Positions 34,750 to 44,227 of a stretch of 64,000 nt of DNA are shown in pieces. Every line of letters starts with the position of its first letter. Within the stretch, counting starts at the first letter, position 1. Source of the stretch: Actibacterium sp. MT2.3-13A (GTDB taxonomy: Bacteria > Pseudomonadota > Alphaproteobacteria > Rhodobacterales > Rhodobacteraceae); NCBI RefSeq assembly GCF_018139985.1, contig NZ_JAGSOU010000006.1, forward strand, positions 124,001 through 188,000, given 5' to 3'. A program made the position numbers and the translations under genes. The notes beneath the pieces are model-generated. The model saw only the letters and a program-made list of their open reading frames with translations, ran no database searches and was not told the DNA's origin.

Positions 34750-35029
34750 ACAGGTCATGATCTGAGACCCGACGTTCCTCCAGCCATGGGGAGAATCCGT
34801 CAGTGTGTTTCTGGCCTCGTGCGGCCTTCATTTCCAGTCTCGTTTTCCTGGTGAATTCCTCGGGCGTGAGATTGCCCGGGGAAGAGTGGGTTCGATCCGG
34901 CTGTGATCCTCCTTCCATGCGGTGATCTTGGCGCGTGCCTCGTCGAGCGACGGGAACAGCGTCTTGTTCAAGGGCTCTTCGCGGTAGCTGCCGTTGAAGC
35001 ACTCGACGAGGCCGTTCTGCGTCTGCCAC
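34750..35029 (-). mobile_element. Remnant of an IS3-family transposase (OrfB 3' end)
   Basis: Read on the minus strand from about 35029: TQNGLVECFNGSYREE, LNKTLFPSLDEARAKITAW and then, after a frameshift near 34880, GNLTPEEFTRKTRLEM. This is the end of the DDE integrase core of IS3-family transposases, including the conserved E of the triad (VECFNG region). The 5' portion, OrfA and clear terminal inverted repeats are missing and the natural stop is lost. It sits between the E3 gene and a truncated SDR gene. Confidence 0.8.
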
Positions 35030-35134
35030 CCCGCAGAAGTCGCCAATACCGTCGCCTTCCTCGCTTCCGACGACGCGAGCTTCGTCAACGGCACGGCGAC
35101 CTATATTGGCAATGGCTGGCATGCGAAGGGCTGA
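35030..35134 (+). pseudogene. C-terminal fragment of an SDR gene
   Basis: On the plus strand, codons 35030–35134 read PAEVANTVAFLASDDASFVN then GTATYIGNGWHAKG and TGA. This is the characteristic SDR C-terminus (AFLASDDASFVNG, then the glycine-rich end). The frame upstream is replaced by transposase sequence, so insertion or deletion removed the first 220 or so residues. The missing gene may have belonged to the catabolic operon. Confidence 0.75.
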
Positions 35135-35209
35135 TGCTACTTGCCCTCAGCGACACTTGCTCCTTTGCGTTAATGCGCAGCCGAGTTGTAAAGGCACAAG
35201 GCCGCCGGC

Positions 35210-37651
35210 TCATGACCGGAGGCGGCTGTTGTCCGGGTCCCATGCAGGTTCTTCGGGAAGGACCATCGCAGGGCTCGTTCGTCCGTAGCCGGAGACCTCA
35301 AGTTCGGTGCCCGGTTCGGCCAGATCGGCACGAAGCATACCCAGGCCGAGACAGGCCTGGACCCTGTGCCCCCAGCCAGACGATGTCAGCTCTCCCACGA
35401 CCTCGCCATTGTGAAACAGGGAAGCCATGTAGGGCGGATCGAACTCCCCCGCTTCGATTTTCAGCGTGACGAAGCGTTTGCTCACTCCGCTGGCGGCCTG
35501 CGCTTCCAGCGCCCCTTTGCCTCGGAAATCGGGCTTGCCGAAGTCCACGAAGCGGTCCAGCCCCGCTTCGAGCACCGTGTAATCGGTCGAAAGGTCCTGC
35601 TTCCAGGCACGGTAGCCCTTTTCGATCCGCAGGGAATCGAGCGCGAACATGCCGAAGGGCCGCAGTCCCAGCGGCGCGCCAGCCTGCGTCAACGCGTCGT
35701 GGATGGCTGGCATGTCGTCAAGCCGCGCGTGGATTTCCCAGCCCAGTTCACCGGCGTAGCTCACCCGCATCAACTTCGCCTCGGCGCCTGCGATCCGGGC
35801 ATTCTGCACGCTCAGCCAGGGGCGGGTGAGATCGGCATCCGTCAGTGGGGCGAGGATCTCACGGCTCTTGGGGCCGGTGACGATCAGGCACGACCAATCA
35901 TCGGTTTCGTCGCTCAGCTCCAGCCCAGCATCCAGCTGTGCCAGCAGCCATTCCTTGTCATGCAGCTGTGCCGTTGCGGCGGTGATCAGCCAGAACTCAT
36001 CCTCGTCCAGCCGAGCCAGCGACATCTCGGTTACGATCCGCCCCTTTACGTCTGCGAAATAGCCAAGGCCGACGCGCCCGATCTTGGGTGCCCGCCCGGT
36101 AATCTGCCGCTCAAGCCAGGCCGCCGTCCCCGCGCCGCGCAGCCGGAAACGTGAAAATCCCGGCAGGTCGAGAACGCCCGCCGCGTCGCGCACCGCCGCG
36201 CATTCTTCGGCAACGGCCCCTTCCCATGGACCGTCGCGCCGCCAGGTCTGGGTGCCTTCTTCGCTGGTGTCGTCGCCGGGGCGGGCGAACCAGGCCGCTC
36301 TTTCCCAGCCGTTCCACGCGCCGAAGACCGCGCCAGCGGCCGCCATCCGGTCATGCAGGGGACCGTGTTTCTTATCGCGCCCTTCCGGCCAGAAATGATG
36401 CGGGAAATGCATGGCGTATTCGTGGCCATAGACCTCCATGCCCTTGGCGATACAATACTCGTGGTCCTCGAAGCCGGTAAAACGGCGCGGGTCGCAGGAC
36501 CACATGTCCCATTCGGTCGCCCCTTCGGTGATCCATTCGGCCAGCACCTTGCCGGCGCCACCGCCCTGGCAGATTCCGAAGGTGAAGACGCAGGCTTCGA
36601 ACGCATTCGGAACCCCCGGCATTGGACCAATCAGGGGATTGCCGTCGGGCGTGTAGGGAATCGGGCCATTGATCACCCGGGCCAGATTGGCCTTTTCCAG
36701 AAGCGGCACGCGGGCCATGGCGTCGCCGATATGCCATTCCAGACGGTCCAGATCGTCCGGGTAGAGCTGGAAGCTGAAATCCTCGGGGAACGGATCGTCG
36801 GGCGTCGCCCAGTGCGCTCTGCAATTTCCCTCGTACGGACCGAGGTTGAGCCCGTATTTTTCCTGCCGCAGGTAATAGGAGCTGTCCACGTCGCGCAGCA
36901 GCGGCAGCTTGTGCCCGGCATCTCGCGACCACGTTTCCAACTCGGGGATCGTATCGAAAAGCAGATATTGATGGCTCATCACCACCATCGGCACCTCGCG
37001 GCCAAACAATCGCCCGACCTGTTGCGCGTAATACCCCGCCGCGTTCACGACACATTCGCAGCGGATTTCGCCCTTTGGCGTTTCGAGAATCCATTCGCCA
37101 CCCTCGCGGCGCACGCCGGTAACAGGGCAGAACCGTTCGATATGCGCCCCTTCCATACGCGCCCCCTTGGCCAGCGCCTGGGTCAACTGTGCCGGGTCGA
37201 TATCACCGTCGTAGGGATCGTAAAGCCCGCCGCTGAGACCGTGGGTTTCCAGGAAGGGATAGACTTCGCGCAACTCTTCCGGCGTCATTACCTCCAGATC
37301 CATGCCCTGGTGACGCCCCATCGCCTTGACCCGTTGGAATTCCTGCAACCGCTCGGCGCTGTGACCGATGCGCACGGAGCCGGTGACATGGTAATTCATC
37401 GGGTAGTCTACCGCGTCGCCCAACTGCCGGTAGAGTTCAGTCGAATAGCGCTGCATGTTCATGATCGACCAACTGGAGGAAAAGGTTGGGACATTGCCCG
37501 CCGCATGCCAGGTCGATCCCGCGGTCAATTCATTCTTGTCCAGCAGCACGCAATCGCGCCAGCCTGCCTTTGCCAGATGGTAAAGAGCCGAAGCACCGAT
37601 CACGCCGCCGCCGATAATCACAACGCGTGCTGAGGACGGAATTGCGGACAT
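35210..37651 (-). CDS. Sarcosine/dimethylglycine dehydrogenase-like FAD oxidoreductase with GcvT domain
   Basis: 813 residues. The N-terminal DAO domain starts VVIIGGGVIGASALYHLAKA; TAGSTWHAAGNV contains the His that carries covalent FAD in DMGDH/SARDH. After about residue 370 come the FAO_M and folate-binding GcvT-type domains (LPGFSRFRLRGAG, VSYAGELGWEIH, RIEKGYRAWKQDL). Such enzymes demethylate sarcosine, dimethylglycine or related N-methyl amines, passing the C1 unit to tetrahydrofolate. GGAGAT upstream supports ATG 37651; the open frame extends further upstream without coding character. It stands alone; the exact amine is unknown. Confidence 0.88.
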   Translation of the reverse strand: MSAIPSSARVVIIGGGVIGASALYHLAKAGWRDCVLLDKNELTAGSTWHAAGNVPTFSSSWSIMNMQRYSTELYRQLGDAVDYPMNYHVTGSVRIGHSAERLQEFQRVKAMGRHQGMDLEVMTPEELREVYPFLETHGLSGGLYDPYDGDIDPAQLTQALAKGARMEGAHIERFCPVTGVRREGGEWILETPKGEIRCECVVNAAGYYAQQVGRLFGREVPMVVMSHQYLLFDTIPELETWSRDAGHKLPLLRDVDSSYYLRQEKYGLNLGPYEGNCRAHWATPDDPFPEDFSFQLYPDDLDRLEWHIGDAMARVPLLEKANLARVINGPIPYTPDGNPLIGPMPGVPNAFEACVFTFGICQGGGAGKVLAEWITEGATEWDMWSCDPRRFTGFEDHEYCIAKGMEVYGHEYAMHFPHHFWPEGRDKKHGPLHDRMAAAGAVFGAWNGWERAAWFARPGDDTSEEGTQTWRRDGPWEGAVAEECAAVRDAAGVLDLPGFSRFRLRGAGTAAWLERQITGRAPKIGRVGLGYFADVKGRIVTEMSLARLDEDEFWLITAATAQLHDKEWLLAQLDAGLELSDETDDWSCLIVTGPKSREILAPLTDADLTRPWLSVQNARIAGAEAKLMRVSYAGELGWEIHARLDDMPAIHDALTQAGAPLGLRPFGMFALDSLRIEKGYRAWKQDLSTDYTVLEAGLDRFVDFGKPDFRGKGALEAQAASGVSKRFVTLKIEAGEFDPPYMASLFHNGEVVGELTSSGWGHRVQACLGLGMLRADLAEPGTELEVSGYGRTSPAMVLPEEPAWDPDNSRLRS

Positions 37652-37916
37652 CAGACCATCTCCATGCATTATTCCCATCAATAACGTGGCACCGACAACG
37701 CAATAAGAACAATGAATTTTTTCGCAGGATTTCACACGCGGGAGCGCGGGCTTGGCTTGTGTTTCGATTAAGCGCCCCGGCCCATCCGTGACTTCGGAAA
37801 AATGGGGTCGCCAAGATACGCCGATCCGAACACGCAAGTACCCCTCCAGGCGAGCCAGCGCAGGCTTTGTGTCCACTGCTCGAGCCGCTGGCGTCCGTGA
37901 CGAAGGCCCAACAACG

Positions 37917-39738
37917 CTACCTACCCGCAAGCGCTCCGATGGCTCGGATCAGTTCGTCCATGCGGAACGGCTTGGACACATAGGTGTCAAAGCCGTTCAT
38001 GATGTATTCGCTGACCTGATGGGACATGGCGTTGGCGGTTAAGGCGATCCGCACCCACACGGGGTCGTCTTCATCCTGACAGCCGTAGGACAGGAAGATG
38101 AAATCCTCGAAGGGCTCGCGCGCTGCGATCTTCTCATGCAGCCAGGCCCAGTCGGCGCTGCGCTCTACCGCGGGCTTGCCGGCCCTCATTTCGTTGCGTG
38201 TCTTTCCAATGATCTCCGATGTCGGCAGGCCCGTATGCGTTGAGTAGCTCTCGGAGACGTAGGTGAAACGCAACTCGCTGTCCTGCTCCCAAAACCAGTC
38301 ACTGCTGACTTCCGCGATGTCGAAGAACCGGCGCTCCGCCGCGTCCCGCTCCGCCAGCGCGTGCTCGAGATCTGCCTCTCGCTTCATCTGCTTGCTGACG
38401 TCGAGATGGATGCCGGACAGACTTTGCGGTTTGCCGGCCTTGTCGCGCTCGGAAACGCGGCCTCGCGACAGAATCCAGACCCAGTGTCCGTCCTTGTGGC
38501 GCATCCGCAGACGGTGTTGACACCCAGTAATGTCTGCCGTCCTTGGCGCGGTTCTGGATTTCCGCCTCGACTGGCGCTCCGGCATCCAGCGCGGCGCGGA
38601 TGCGGGCCGTGGTTTCAGGATCGGTCTGCTCGTCATGCAGCAATTGCGCCGGGGTCTTGCCTCGCGCCTCCTCCAGCGTGTAACCGCTGCGCGCCTCAAA
38701 GGCCTCGTTGCACCAAGTGATGTGGCGCTGGCGGTCCGTTATGATGAGGAGAATTCCCGTACGCAATGCCGTGTTTCTCAGCCGTTCCAGCAGGCGTTTG
38801 TTCCAGTACTCGGCCGTCACGTCCTGGAATGTGAAGATAAAGGTTGGCTTGCGCTTGTCTTTTCCCTGTTCCCGGCAGACCGCTGTTACCCTGAACCATC
38901 TCGGATCGTCCTCGATGGTCCGAGGAAAGATTTTCGAAACGGCCTGTCCATTCTGACGAACCGCTTCCATAATCTCCCGCGCGAGCGCCGCAATATCGGC
39001 CGGAAGGGCATTTTCCAGCCGCTGGCCAAGCCAGTCCTCTTCGCCCAGGCAGAGCCACTCTCCAGCTCCGCCCATACTGGCGAAGAGCAAGCGGCCGTCT
39101 TCCGAGATCTCGAAAACGATGTCGGGAATGGCATTGGGGCTGCTATCCGCCTGCGCGTGCTCTTGCGTCAGTAAGGAAAGTTCAGGTGCTGCGGCGGTCG
39201 GCTTCTGTCTCTCCATGACCGGAAGCAGGCGCGTGAGGATTGGCGCCAACTCCTCCACAAGGCCCTTGCTGAGCGTAGCGACACCCGAGAAGGATTCAAG
39301 AAGAACGAAGCCGCGCAAATCGGTCTGAGTTCCGATTGGAAGGGCGAAGTTCCGCGCGGTGGTGTCTGTGCCTTCTCCCGACGGCTGCTCGCCGCTCGCC
39401 GGTGGTGCCTGGGCGGGTTTGTTTTTCCGCAGAGCACGGAGCCAGACCAGCCGGTCATCCTCGGAAAGGCGCAGCCAGGCGTCCTTTCCCCTCGGGCGGA
39501 CCTTGTGCGTCCACTGGCCGGCCCTTTCAGCGATGGTGTCGCTGGTGAGGCGATAGAGGGTCACACGGTCGGCTCCCGAGATCGAGGCTATGCTCAGGAG
39601 GGCAAGCTCTAACGAGGCGTCGGGATGCGATGCCGCGCCCTTCGAGGCCAAAGGAGTCGCCTGCTCCCATTCTGACTGTTTGGCTTCGACGTGCCGATCC
39701 GATTTGTTACCAAGAGTTTCCCTGCGTTCCTCCGCCAC
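37917..39738 (-). pseudogene. Decayed hybrid sensor histidine kinase (GAF/PAS … REC remnant)
   Basis: Reading from GTG 39738 (AGGAGA 7 nt upstream), about 400 codons encode a GAF-like domain, a PAS domain (FEISEDGRLLFASMGGAGEW) and a second PAS (ITDRQRHITWCNEAFEARSG). At about 38528 the frame breaks after GRHYWV; homology resumes in another frame with RLRMRHKDGHWVWILSRG, a further PAS/PAC. At about 38046 a PAS end (DPVWVRI) jumps directly into the tail of a receiver domain (ALTANAMSHQVSEYIMNGFD, then YVSKPFR). The H-box, ATPase domain and phospho-Asp are absent. It cannot signal as a kinase. Confidence 0.85.
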
Positions 39739-40372
39739 CGCAAATTCTCCTAATCACAAGACCAATTGTCACGATCCCCTATGTTACACTTGTCGAGGAC
39801 GATATTTCGGCAAGAAAGAGGCTCTTTTCTCTGAACAGAAAGGTGGTATTGCCGCGCGAAACGTCAACAGCATCGCCGATGGGAGCTGGGCCAACCGGGC
39901 GCTAGAACGAATGTGGCCATTCTACCCCAGATAGCCTGGCTGCCAGCTCGCTAAGTGAGAATTCCGATGCTCAGTTTGTGGCGAAGGCCTGAAAACTGAC
40001 CTGAGCCGATCTTTTTCAATAAGAAGAGCGATGCCGTGGCAGGTCGCGATCCATGGACGTTATACCTTATGTCATGCGGGGAGGTGTTGTGGCGGGAGGC
40101 GGGGCGATCAGTGTCGAGCAGACAGATGCTTTCATCCTGGAAGTTCTCATTTTGCTTTTTCAATTTCAGTTGTCGCTGAGCTGCTCTCACTCAAGGGACG
40201 TGTCCATGATTTGCACGGTCCGGCCCTTCGCGCTTCTTGCCATGGCATCTTTGGCAGGCACCGAGCCGAAGGTCGTGTCTTCCGCCGGTCGTGATGTCGT
40301 TTGGTCTTTTTTGAGTTGGTTCGGGCCGTCCTCGCGCGGTTCGCGGAGGCGAAAAAATGCCAGCGCGCCGCA
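39739..40372 (+). other. Gene-free region, possible response-regulator scrap
   Basis: No convincing gene in 634 bp. On the plus strand near 39772–39830, divergent to the dead kinase, IPYVTLVEDDISARKRLFS resembles the first strand and acidic pair of a receiver domain, then loses similarity. This may be the leftover of the kinase's partner regulator. The GC content falls here. The rest (39900–40372) shows no repeats, RNA genes or obvious promoters apart from sequence that could contain the cobF end. Confidence 0.35.
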
Positions 40373-41134
40373 TCACTTCGGGCTGCTACGGCGCAACAGG
40401 TAGATATCCATGATCCAGCCGTGCCGGGCACGGAGCTTTTCGCGGGTATCCATGATCTGCGGGCTGACCTTTTTCAGTGGCCCGGATATCCGGATCTCTT
40501 CTGGCATTCCGGCGTAAGCCGACCACCAAATCGTTATACCCTCCGGCGGCAGCGCTTTGAAAGCGCCGCCGTGGTCGAGCATCACCACCACCGTCTGCGC
40601 CCCGGCGGGCCATCCCTTGTCGCGCAGGCGGCGGCCGGTGGTGACGGTGAAGGGCTCGCCGATCTCGTTCACCGGGATCGCGTGGCCCGCGGTCAGCGCC
40701 TGGATGGAGGTGATGCCGGGGACGACGTTGATGATCAGCGGTAGCTCGCGCGTCACCCTTTGTGCGATGCGCAGGGTGCTGTCGTAGAGCGAGGGGTCGC
40801 CCCAGACCAGAAAGGCCACCCGGCCGGAAACGCCCAGCTGGCCGCGGATTTCCCGCGCCCAGACCTGTGCGATGGCATCGTGCCAGTCCTCGACGCCAGC
40901 GCGGTAGTCGGGGTTGGCGGCATCGCGCAGGGGCAGGTCGAATTCATGAAGGCGGGGGGCGGGGGTGTCCAGCACCTCGCGGCAGATGCGGTGGCGCAGC
41001 GCGGCCAGATCGTCCTTGCCGGCCCCCTTGCGCGGAATGAGGATCAGATCGGCGGCGTTCAGCGCGTCGATTGCCTCAAGCGTCAGGTGCCGGGGATTGC
41101 CGGTGCCGATACCGACAAGGTCAAGTTTGATCAT
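40373..41134 (-). CDS. cobF: Precorrin-6A synthase (deacetylating) CobF
   Basis: SAM-dependent C1 methyltransferase of aerobic corrin synthesis; methylates precorrin-5 at C1 with loss of acetate. 253 residues. VGIGTGNPRHLTLEAIDALN is the CobF N-terminus, VWGDPSLYDSTL the SAM-binding loop and VVPGITSIQALTAGHAIP the methyltransferase core. It follows cbiM by 63 bp on the same strand and thus lies in the unit behind the riboswitch at 41962. CobF is specific to the aerobic pathway. Confidence 0.95.
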   Translation of the reverse strand: MIKLDLVGIGTGNPRHLTLEAIDALNAADLILIPRKGAGKDDLAALRHRICREVLDTPAPRLHEFDLPLRDAANPDYRAGVEDWHDAIAQVWAREIRGQLGVSGRVAFLVWGDPSLYDSTLRIAQRVTRELPLIINVVPGITSIQALTAGHAIPVNEIGEPFTVTTGRRLRDKGWPAGAQTVVVMLDHGGAFKALPPEGITIWWSAYAGMPEEIRISGPLKKVSPQIMDTREKLRARHGWIMDIYLLRRSSPK

Positions 41135-41197
41135 GTGGTGGCCCTCAAATGCAGCACGGCCCCGTGAGAGGCCGTGCGATGCGGGGACAAGGGGCGC

Positions 41198-41875
41198 TCA
41201 GCCCGCGTCGTAGAGGCGCGGCTCCAGCAGACCGCTGCCGCGCAGGCCACGCAGCGCCTTGGCCAGGGCCAGCATGCCCAGGTCGGCCAGCGGCTCGACG
41301 ATCACAACCAGCATGTAGGCCCCGCCGAAGGTCACGACCGAGGCCAGGTTGTCGGCCGTAAAGCCCTGACCATAGAGAGCCCAGAACGCCACCCAGGCCA
41401 CCACGCCGCCCTGATAGGCGGTGGACAGCGCCAGTGCCTGGCCGTAGCGCAGATCGACGTAAGGGGTATCGGGCGCGATGATCTTCTTCGCCAGCGCCTG
41501 CAGGACGTAGAGGGGCACCAGCAGGGTGGTGACGTTCATGCCGTATTGCGGCAGGTCGAAGGGCGCGAAGAACAGCCCCTGGATCAACACGCCCAGCGCC
41601 AGGCCGATGGCGGCGGGTGCTGCGCCGAAGATCAGGAACAGGGTGGAGCCGAGGATGAAATGCACCTCGGAAACGCCCACCGGGTAATGCGGCAAGATCT
41701 CGAAGAAGGTGAAGACCAGCGCGGTCGTGGCGGCGCTGCGCAGCGCCAGAGAGGCCAGTCCGCTCTGGCGCAGGGTTTCCCAGGTGCGTTTCACTGCGTA
41801 AGTGGCCGCCCCTGCGGCGGTGGCATAGCTCAGCGCGATCTTGGCGCCGGCGACGAGGCCGGGTTCGATATGCAT
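41198..41875 (-). CDS. cbiM: CbiM-like energy-coupling-factor cobalt transporter component
   Basis: Inner-membrane S-component-like permease, 225 residues with about seven helices. MHIEPGLVAGAKIALSYATA has the N-terminal MHI, whose amino group and His bind Co2+/Ni2+ in CbiM/NikM. GVSEVHFILGSTLFLIFGAA and the PLADLG end also fit. ATG 41875 is preceded by GGGAG. No CbiN, CbiQ or CbiO gene is adjacent, so its energy-coupling partners must be elsewhere or it acts alone. The riboswitch directly upstream predicts expression when cobalamin is scarce. Confidence 0.85.
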   Translation of the reverse strand: MHIEPGLVAGAKIALSYATAAGAATYAVKRTWETLRQSGLASLALRSAATTALVFTFFEILPHYPVGVSEVHFILGSTLFLIFGAAPAAIGLALGVLIQGLFFAPFDLPQYGMNVTTLLVPLYVLQALAKKIIAPDTPYVDLRYGQALALSTAYQGGVVAWVAFWALYGQGFTADNLASVVTFGGAYMLVVIVEPLADLGMLALAKALRGLRGSGLLEPRLYDAG

Positions 41876-41961
41876 GGTCGTGTCTCCCTGCCGTCTCACC
41901 CGACGGCGTGTTGAAGGTTGCACCGGCGCGGGCGCCGGCGTTGGGATGAGCCGCGCGTTGC

Positions 41962-42135
41962 GGTCCCTGACGGCAGGTCTCCTGACTTGCGGGTCGTCGC
42001 TCTCCCGGGCCTTCCCGACCTGGTCGCAGGTCAGTGGCATGTTCCGGGCACGCTCGCCGCTTACAGTTGCGGGGGCAGTCACGGAATTGGCGCCTGATGG
42101 CTACACCGCACCGTGTTCCCTATTCATCCCTTGGC
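41962..42135 (-). promoter_or_regulatory. Cobalamin riboswitch upstream of cbiM–cobF
   Basis: Transcribed leftward. It has the order GGGAACACGGTG, GCCATCAGGCGCC, then GCCCCCGCAACTGTAAGCGG, a CCACTG…GGGAAGGC segment with GACGACCCGCAAG, and the B12 box AGTCAGGAGACCTGCC (41973–41988). These are the conserved blocks of class I cobalamin riboswitches in correct order. A GC-rich hairpin (around 41917–41938) between it and the cbiM SD could be the expression platform. AdoCbl binding would shut down cobalt uptake and cobF. Confidence 0.93.
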
Positions 42136-42191
42136 GCTTCTGGCCGCTGGGAACCGTCATGGTCTGGCATCCCATGCGGGCCGATGCGCTG

Positions 42192-42917
42192 TCAAGCATC
42201 GGGCACCGCCAGAGCGCCATAGAGGATCAGCGCGGGGGCCGCGCCGGAATGCTCGATCAAGTATGCGGCAAGGCTGCCGACGGTGTGGTGGCTGAGCGCC
42301 TGTTCAGGCGTCGATACCCCCTCGGCCAGCAGGGCCGGTGTATCCGCGGGCAGGCCTGCCTCGATCAGCTGCGCGGCCAGCCCGGCGAAGGTGCGCCGGC
42401 CCATATAGATCACGGTGGTGGCGTCGGGATCGGCCAGCGCGGCCATGTTCATTTCTTCGGGCAGCGCGCCGGTCACGTCATGGCCAGTGATGAATTGCAG
42501 CCTCCGCGCGGTCAGGCGCCGGGTCAGCGGAAGCCCCGCCGCGGCGGCCGCGGCCGAGGCGGCGGTGATGCCGGGGATGATTTCGTATGCGATCCCGGCG
42601 GCGCGCAGGGCGGTCAGCTCCTCCTCCAGCCGCCCGAAAATGCCCGCGTCGCCCGACTTCAGCCGCACCACCCGCGCGCCGCTGGCGGCGTAATCGACCA
42701 GCAACCGGCTGACATGGTCCTGCCTGGGCGAGGGCCGCCCGGCGCGCTTGCCCACGCCCACCAGATCGGCGCCCTCGCGCGCGTGGCTCAGGATCGGCCC
42801 GGAGGACAGGTCGTCGAACAGCACCGCGTCGGCCTCCTGCAGCCGCTTGACCGCCTTCAGCGTCAAAAGCTCGGGATCGCCCGGCCCGGAAGAGACGAAA
42901 CTGACGAAACCGCTCAT
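42192..42917 (-). CDS. cobA: Uroporphyrinogen-III C-methyltransferase CobA
   Basis: SAM-dependent methylation at C2 and C7 gives precorrin-2, the branch point to corrins. 241 residues. SSGPGDPELLTLKAVKRLQE is the N-terminal motif, LFDDLSSGP, VGVGKRAGR and the SAM loop VRLKSGDAGIFGR follow, and IPGITAASAAAAAAGLPLT is conserved. No CysG siroheme domain is fused. Its ATG overlaps the cobB stop by 4 bp. It is the last gene of the cobL–E–M–B–A unit. Confidence 0.96.
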   Translation of the reverse strand: MSGFVSFVSSGPGDPELLTLKAVKRLQEADAVLFDDLSSGPILSHAREGADLVGVGKRAGRPSPRQDHVSRLLVDYAASGARVVRLKSGDAGIFGRLEEELTALRAAGIAYEIIPGITAASAAAAAAGLPLTRRLTARRLQFITGHDVTGALPEEMNMAALADPDATTVIYMGRRTFAGLAAQLIEAGLPADTPALLAEGVSTPEQALSHHTVGSLAAYLIEHSGAAPALILYGALAVPDA

Positions 42918-44227
42918 GTGGCCTCCGCGATCAGGTGGAAGAAGGTGCCGCTGGCCCGTCCCCGGCAGGAGCCCGTCTCGGCCACCTCGGCGCCATTGGC
43001 ATCGGTGACGCGCGCCAGCGGCGGGTCGGGCTGGTCGAGGATGGTGGAGTAGTGGAACTCATGCCCCCTCAGCCGTGCGCCGGGGGTGTGGCCGGGCAGG
43101 GGGGCGGAAAGCTCGGCCAGGCGGTAGCCCAGATGCATCTTGCGTTTCTCGTAGGAGGTCACGAGGCCCAGCAGCCCCGCCATCCGGTGGCGCTGGCCGT
43201 CCTTGTCGATCAGCCCCGCGCCCATGGCCATGTAGCCCCCGCATTCGCCATGGACGGGGCGGGTTTCGGCAAAAGCCCGGAGCGCAGCGCGGAAATTTTC
43301 GGCCTCGGCCAGCCGGCCTGCGTGAAGTTCAGGATAGCCGCCGGGAAGCCAGCAGACATCAGCGCTCGGGTCGGGGGCCTGATCGGCGAGCGGCGAGAAG
43401 GGCAGAATCTCGGCCCCCGCCGCGCGCCAGCCCTCCAGCAGATGCGGGTAGACGAAGGAAAAGGCCGCATCGCGGGCCAGCGCGATGCGTTGGCCCGGGG
43501 GCGGTGTCCTGCGCGCGGCGTTTCCAGGCCGGGCCGTGGGCCGGGCGGAGGCACGCAGGCGGCGCAGGTCGATATGGTCGGCGACGAAGCGCCCGGCCTC
43601 GGACAGGATGCGCTCCAGCGCGGCATGTTCCTCGGCCTGCACGAGGCCTAGATGACGCTCGGGCATCTCGACCGATTTCAGCCGGGGCAGGGCGCCGAGA
43701 ACGGGGATGCCCGCGGCCTGCATGCCAGCGCGCACCAGCGCCTCGTGCCGCGGGCTGGCCACCCGGTTCAGAACCACGCCCGCCAGGTGCACATCCTCGC
43801 GCAGCGCGGCAAAGCCCGCCGCCACCGCCGCCGCCGACTGCGCCTGACCCGAGACATCCAGCACCAGCACCACAGGCCAGCCGGTCAGCGCCGCGATGTC
43901 GGCGCTGGCCCCGCTACCGGTCTCGCCCGGGCAGGCCACGCCGTCGAAGAGCCCCATCGAGCCCTCGGCCAGCACCAGGTCGGCCCCTTCGGCGGCCCCG
44001 ATCAGCTGGCCGATCAGCCCCGGCCCCATGGCCCAGCTGTCGAGGTTGACCGAGGCCCGGCCAGAGGCGGCGTGGTGAAAGCCGGGGTCGATATAGTCGG
44101 GGCCGCTCTTGAACGGCTGCACCTTCAATCCCTGATCGCCGAGCGCCCGCAAAAGCCCCAGCGTCAGCGTGGTCTTCCCCGCCCCCGAGGCGGGGGCCGA
44201 GATGAGAAGGCCGGGGGGCAGCATCAT
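42914..44227 (-). CDS. cobB: Hydrogenobyrinic acid a,c-diamide synthase CobB
   Basis: Glutamine amidotransferase that amidates the a and c side chains of hydrogenobyrinate, needing ATP. 437 residues. The P-loop [21 protein letters not shown] is at the N-terminus (ATP-binding part SGAGKTT), [13 protein letters not shown] is the second nucleotide motif, and [12 protein letters not shown] contains the nucleophilic Cys of the type 1 glutaminase domain. Start ATG 44227 overlaps the cobM stop. The translation start further upstream on the strand lies inside cobM and is rejected. Confidence 0.96.
   Translation of the reverse strand: MMLPPGLLISAPASGAGKTTLTLGLLRALGDQGLKVQPFKSGPDYIDPGFHHAASGRASVNLDSWAMGPGLIGQLIGAAEGADLVLAEGSMGLFDGVACPGETGSGASADIAALTGWPVVLVLDVSGQAQSAAAVAAGFAALREDVHLAGVVLNRVASPRHEALVRAGMQAAGIPVLGALPRLKSVEMPERHLGLVQAEEHAALERILSEAGRFVADHIDLRRLRASARPTARPGNAARRTPPPGQRIALARDAAFSFVYPHLLEGWRAAGAEILPFSPLADQAPDPSADVCWLPGGYPELHAGRLAEAENFRAALRAFAETRPVHGECGGYMAMGAGLIDKDGQRHRMAGLLGLVTSYEKRKMHLGYRLAELSAPLPGHTPGARLRGHEFHYSTILDQPDPPLARVTDANGAEVAETGSCRGRASGTFFHLIAEAT

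Noticed and set aside
40053-40431. Small frames on both strands left of cobF
   Set aside because: No SD with credible spacing and no recognisable motif in any frame.
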